From Vibrio albus (GTDB taxonomy: Bacteria; Pseudomonadota; Gammaproteobacteria; Enterobacterales; Vibrionaceae), in assembly GCF_003144035.1 (NCBI RefSeq), contig NZ_QFWT01000005.1:186001-250000 (forward strand): DNA of 64,000 nt, in the 5' to 3' direction. Below are positions 60,950 through 64,000 of this stretch, piece by piece. The position numbers and the translations under genes were made by a program. Numbering within the stretch: position 1 is the stretch's first letter; every line of letters begins with the position of its first letter. The notes under the pieces are model-generated. The model had not been told where the DNA came from, made no database searches, and worked only from the letters and a program-made list of their open reading frames with translations.

Positions 60950-62971
60950 ATGCCAGAAAATAAGGAAGCCGTAGCGTTATCAAAGCTACTCGATAAATTC
61001 TCGATTAAGAAAAAACTGCAGGCGTTAACCTTGCTGTTTATTTTGGTTATCGCAGGAATAGTGGGGTATACCTATTTCTCTCTGAGTCATCAGCAGAACG
61101 AGGGGCTGATAGTCAATATTGCCGGTCGGCAGCGTATGCTGACCCAGAAACTCACCAAAGAGTTTTTGTTGGCGATACAGTTAGCCGATCGGCAGCGGGA
61201 TCAGTATCAACTTGAGCGTATTGATAAAACAAAGGAGCTATTTGAATTATCGTTAGCCGCTTTGATGAGTGGAGGGAAAACTTACCTGGATATCGGTATG
61301 ACCCAGCCGGTTGATTTACCTAAAGCGAATGCGGTGGCTTATCCTCAACTTCAGGAAGCTCTCCGGTTGTGGAATCAGCAGCAGGCAGCGATCCGTACTG
61401 TTGATCCGGAACGTTATACCTCTGAACAGTTGGTTGAAATTAGCGATTTAAGTGTGAAAGTGCTGGCGAGTATGAATAAGGCTGTGATCATGCTAGCGAA
61501 TACTTCCGACGCTCGGATCAAAAATATGGAAAGGAATGAATTAGTCGGGAGTGTAGCAGCGTTAGTCTTTGGCATCGGTCTATCGATACTCATATTTAAC
61601 AGTATTACGAAACCACTTGATGATGTGGTCGCAACTACACAGAAAATCGCTGGCGGGGATTTACGTAGTTATAGCTCTGGCTTTGAGCATATGGATAATG
61701 AGCTCGGGGCATTGAACCGACATGTCGAGAGGATGCGTTCATCTTTGCATGATGTGATTAATGTGGTGCAACAGAACAGTCGCCAGATGGCCCATTCCGC
61801 GCATCAGGTATCTACCGTTTCTGCGGAAATATCGTCAACCAGCCAGATGGAGCAATCCAGTTCTCATCAGGTTCTGGATGCGGTCAATTCATTGCTGGAA
61901 ACCGCTGCCACTGTCAGTGAACACATCGAAACAGCATCACGAATCAGCGATGAAGCCCGAACGCAAGCCGAGGAAGGGATTGCAGTGGTGAATATGGGGA
62001 TCGCTGAGCTGAATACAGCAGTAGAAAGCGTCAATGATACGGCTGGACAGATGCGAGAGCTGAAAGAATTTACGGTACAGATCCATGAAATTACGGAATC
62101 TATCCATAATATTGCAGAGCAAACCAATCTGCTTGCGTTAAATGCGGCTATCGAGGCGGCAAGAGCTGGCGAGCAAGGACGGGGGTTTGCCGTTGTTGCT
62201 GACGAAGTCAGAAACCTTGCGGCGCGTACTTCCAGCTCCAGTACTGAAATTTCTGATCTGATTGAACAGTTGACAGAAAAAGTCGAAACATCCGTAGGTT
62301 CAATGGAAACCGTGGTTGAGAAGGTACATCAGTCACAGGAAAAATCTCAGCAGACAGTGCAGTCGTTTAGCTCGATGACCGACGGCATTACCCGCAGTAC
62401 AGAGAAAGTCTCTTCCATTGCAGAATACAATCATCAGCAGTCTGACAAGCTTAATTATCTGGATAATAAGCTTAAAGAGCTGTTTGACGTGCTGCTGGAG
62501 AGCAGTACGAAAGCCAGTACCACCTCTATGGTCGCGGGGGACTTATATCATATTTCTGAAGAGCTGGATAAACAGCTTCAGGGCTTTGAAACGGAGTTCA
62601 GCGACAGTGTTGAGACAGCACCAAATGATAAACGTAAGTACCCGAGAATGGAAAACAGCATCAGGGTGAAGCTGGCGCAAGGCAATGTTGTTGCAGATGG
62701 ACTAACCCGTGATATCAGTATGCGTGGCCTGAAAATCCGTTGTGTTGAAGGATTTGATAATAAGAGAGATGTGGATGTTGAGCTTTATATTCCGAATGAG
62801 AATAATCCGCATCAGGACGATTCCATCAGTCTGACTGCCCACGTAGTACATAAAGAAGCAGAGAATGGTTATTTCCATTACGGTATTGAGTTTAACAATA
62901 TTACCCTTAGCATTGAGCAGAGGTTGAAGCAGGTATTTACGTTCTTTAAGAAACCTTATCGGTATTCGTAA
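60950..62971 (+). CDS. Methyl-accepting chemotaxis protein with PilJ-type sensor and C-terminal PilZ domain
   Basis: A 673-residue receptor. A first membrane segment (about 24-45) is followed by a PilJ/type IV pili-type sensor with the signature [18 protein letters not shown] second membrane segment (about 195-217), HAMP and the chemotaxis signalling domain ([32 protein letters not shown]) follow. After this a PilZ domain (about 562-673) has the cyclic-di-GMP-binding pattern KRKYPR and DISMRG. Such a receptor can combine ligand input with cyclic-di-GMP level. The ATG at 60950 is chosen over the one at 60944 for ribosome-binding-site distance. Confidence 0.92.
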   Translation: MPENKEAVALSKLLDKFSIKKKLQALTLLFILVIAGIVGYTYFSLSHQQNEGLIVNIAGRQRMLTQKLTKEFLLAIQLADRQRDQYQLERIDKTKELFELSLAALMSGGKTYLDIGMTQPVDLPKANAVAYPQLQEALRLWNQQQAAIRTVDPERYTSEQLVEISDLSVKVLASMNKAVIMLANTSDARIKNMERNELVGSVAALVFGIGLSILIFNSITKPLDDVVATTQKIAGGDLRSYSSGFEHMDNELGALNRHVERMRSSLHDVINVVQQNSRQMAHSAHQVSTVSAEISSTSQMEQSSSHQVLDAVNSLLETAATVSEHIETASRISDEARTQAEEGIAVVNMGIAELNTAVESVNDTAGQMRELKEFTVQIHEITESIHNIAEQTNLLALNAAIEAARAGEQGRGFAVVADEVRNLAARTSSSSTEISDLIEQLTEKVETSVGSMETVVEKVHQSQEKSQQTVQSFSSMTDGITRSTEKVSSIAEYNHQQSDKLNYLDNKLKELFDVLLESSTKASTTSMVAGDLYHISEELDKQLQGFETEFSDSVETAPNDKRKYPRMENSIRVKLAQGNVVADGLTRDISMRGLKIRCVEGFDNKRDVDVELYIPNENNPHQDDSISLTAHVVHKEAENGYFHYGIEFNNITLSIEQRLKQVFTFFKKPYRYS

Positions 62972-62999
62972 TCAGAATCGTCGCCAAAAGTTGTGGCAC

Positions 63000-63039
63000 A
63001 ACAATAACAGGCGGGCTCAAAAGCCCGCCTGTTATTGTT
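63000..63039. terminator. Bidirectional terminator between the chemoreceptor and malS
   Basis: An 18-bp perfect stem AACAATAACAGGCGGGCT / AGCCCGCCTGTTATTGTT closes a CAAA loop. It is between two convergent genes and is the strongest hairpin in the window. Confidence 0.9.
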
Positions 63040-63097
63040 TAGGGAAGTGATGGTTGACGATGCTAATTGGCTAAGTAAATCAGCCTACTAACAAAAA

Positions 63098-64000
63098 CTA
63101 TTTACCAACAAACGCGACCACGACTTTGTCGTTATCCAGTTCCCGGGAGAACACATAGGCGTTGTCTTGCGGAATCACTTCGTGCTTGCCTGCTCCGATA
63201 GCCGGGTGAGCTTTACGGAACTGACCGACGGTTTGCCAGTGTTTCAGAAGCTGTTCACGCGGCTTATCGAGTTTCCAGAGCATATCGGAGCGGGTTCCCT
63301 GATGGAAATCATCCGCATAAGGACCGATCTTTCTGGCAACTTCATCGCCATAATACACCTGAACTGCACCGGGGCTCAGCAGAAGGGCATTTGCCGCCGC
63401 CTTTTGCATGTCCATTGACTTAAATCGGCTAAAGAACAGCTCGGTGTCATGGGATGACATGTAGCTAACAGGGTTAAAGTCTTTCTCTGTTTGTATGGTA
63501 TTGGCATAGTTTTGGTAGGTATCTGCCATCTGGCTGAAGCACGCGGCCCCTTTGTCCATTTTTTTCTGCATATCAAAGTTGATTAACGCATCAAAACCGT
63601 CATCAAAGTACGGACTGCGATAAGCAGAATGTCCCCACACTTCACCCATCATAAAGAAAGGCTGGCCCGTCTGGTTGTTGGCTTTGCGCCACTGCTCCAG
63701 GCTGCTGGTGGCTTCGGCTTTTAAACGCTTCCAGACCTCGCCTTCAACATGTTTCACCGTATCGACACGATAGCCATCAATACCAAAACGTTTTACCCAG
63801 CCTGTCTGCCATTCGATAAGGTAATCGGAAACCCGGTAGTTATCTCGGGCCTGAACGTGGGTGCCTGGGTTATTCAGCAACCATTTAGGCGGGGTAACGG
63901 CTTTGTCTGATTCGGTCAGGAAATCAGGCAGGCCAGCCAGCGACATGGTGATATCACTGGAGCCTGGCTGCGGGTAACCAGGTAAACCAGAACGGACCCA
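63098..64000 (-). CDS. malS: Periplasmic alpha-amylase, C-terminal part (cut by the window edge)
   Basis: The 3' part of a MalS-type GH13 alpha-amylase, about 300 residues; the frame continues off the right edge. The first visible residues are WVRSGLPGYPQPGSSDITM, followed by SLAGLPDFLTESDKAV. Catalytic blocks are present: nucleophile in GIDGYRVDTVKHV, acid/base in FFMMGEVWGH and the transition-state Asp in SYMSSHDTELF. MalS cleaves maltodextrins in the periplasm. The end KVVVAFVGK is followed by a normal stop. It is convergent with the PilZ chemoreceptor. Confidence 0.92.
   Translation of the reverse strand, partial: WVRSGLPGYPQPGSSDITMSLAGLPDFLTESDKAVTPPKWLLNNPGTHVQARDNYRVSDYLIEWQTGWVKRFGIDGYRVDTVKHVEGEVWKRLKAEATSSLEQWRKANNQTGQPFFMMGEVWGHSAYRSPYFDDGFDALINFDMQKKMDKGAACFSQMADTYQNYANTIQTEKDFNPVSYMSSHDTELFFSRFKSMDMQKAAANALLLSPGAVQVYYGDEVARKIGPYADDFHQGTRSDMLWKLDKPREQLLKHWQTVGQFRKAHPAIGAGKHEVIPQDNAYVFSRELDNDKVVVAFVGK

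Overview
The window looks like part of a Vibrio (Vibrionaceae) genome, probably the secondary chromosome. This rests on gene content: gcvP-gcvH divergent from an XRE-cupin regulator and gcvT, fruBKA divergent from cra, an NspS/MbaA-type polyamine sensor pair, a GlyGly-CTERM protein tail, several chemoreceptors and many cyclic-di-GMP proteins. In V. cholerae the gcv and fru blocks lie on chromosome II. No rRNA, tRNA, CRISPR array or insertion sequence was seen.

Layout, left to right. (1) 1-1240: the end of a urease accessory operon (ureF tail, ureG, a HupE/UreJ permease). (2) 1296-8267: a minus-strand ynj-type operon (ynjA, a membrane VTT-domain/flavin disulfide oxidoreductase fusion, ynjB, ynjC, ynjD, ynjF). 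(3) 8586-14631: a stand-alone HPr gene, a lipoprotein, a GGDEF-EAL protein, an Acr3 arsenite exporter with DUF2703, and an EAL-HDOD protein. (4) 14837-16842: an MFS gene between terminators, with an 18-bp dispersed repeat on both sides. (5) 16861-22364: the glycine cleavage genes with a local regulator and matching palindromic operators, followed by the remnant of a GlyGly-CTERM protein. (6) 22627-29914: the fructose PTS, Cra with its operators, and an amylosucrase. (7) 29965-37217: two tandem paralogous chemoreceptors and a periplasmic-binding/PAS/GGDEF/EAL sensor. (8) 37300-43577: msrPQ, two small unknown genes, an SGNH esterase, an orphan Fe-S half of a D-2-hydroxyacid dehydrogenase, and a dicarboxylate/glutamate symporter. 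(9) 43693-47264: an NspS-like polyamine-binding protein and an MbaA-like GGDEF-EAL protein split by an in-frame TAA. (10) 47558-54046: a D-amino-acid block (D-amino acid aminotransferase, DgcA, DgcN, Na+/alanine symporter, alanine racemase). (11) 54126-59294: small housekeeping and stress genes, a possible structured RNA and a MerR regulator with a typical operator. (12) 59403-64000: glgC, a PilJ-type chemoreceptor ending in PilZ, and the 3' part of a periplasmic alpha-amylase (malS).

Together the genes describe a marine heterotroph. It takes up fructose through the PTS, may turn sucrose into glucan with amylosucrase, and makes and breaks down glycogen or maltodextrin (glgC, malS). It can use glycine and D-amino acids. 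It ties nutrient and polyamine sensing to cyclic-di-GMP and chemotaxis. The most unusual items are the interrupted MbaA-like gene beside an intact NspS-like gene, the oxidoreductase fusion in the ynj operon, the gcv operator pair, and the amylosucrase beside cra with a Cra-like palindrome upstream. Starts were moved inward where an internal ATG has a better ribosome binding site or matches the family's usual length.
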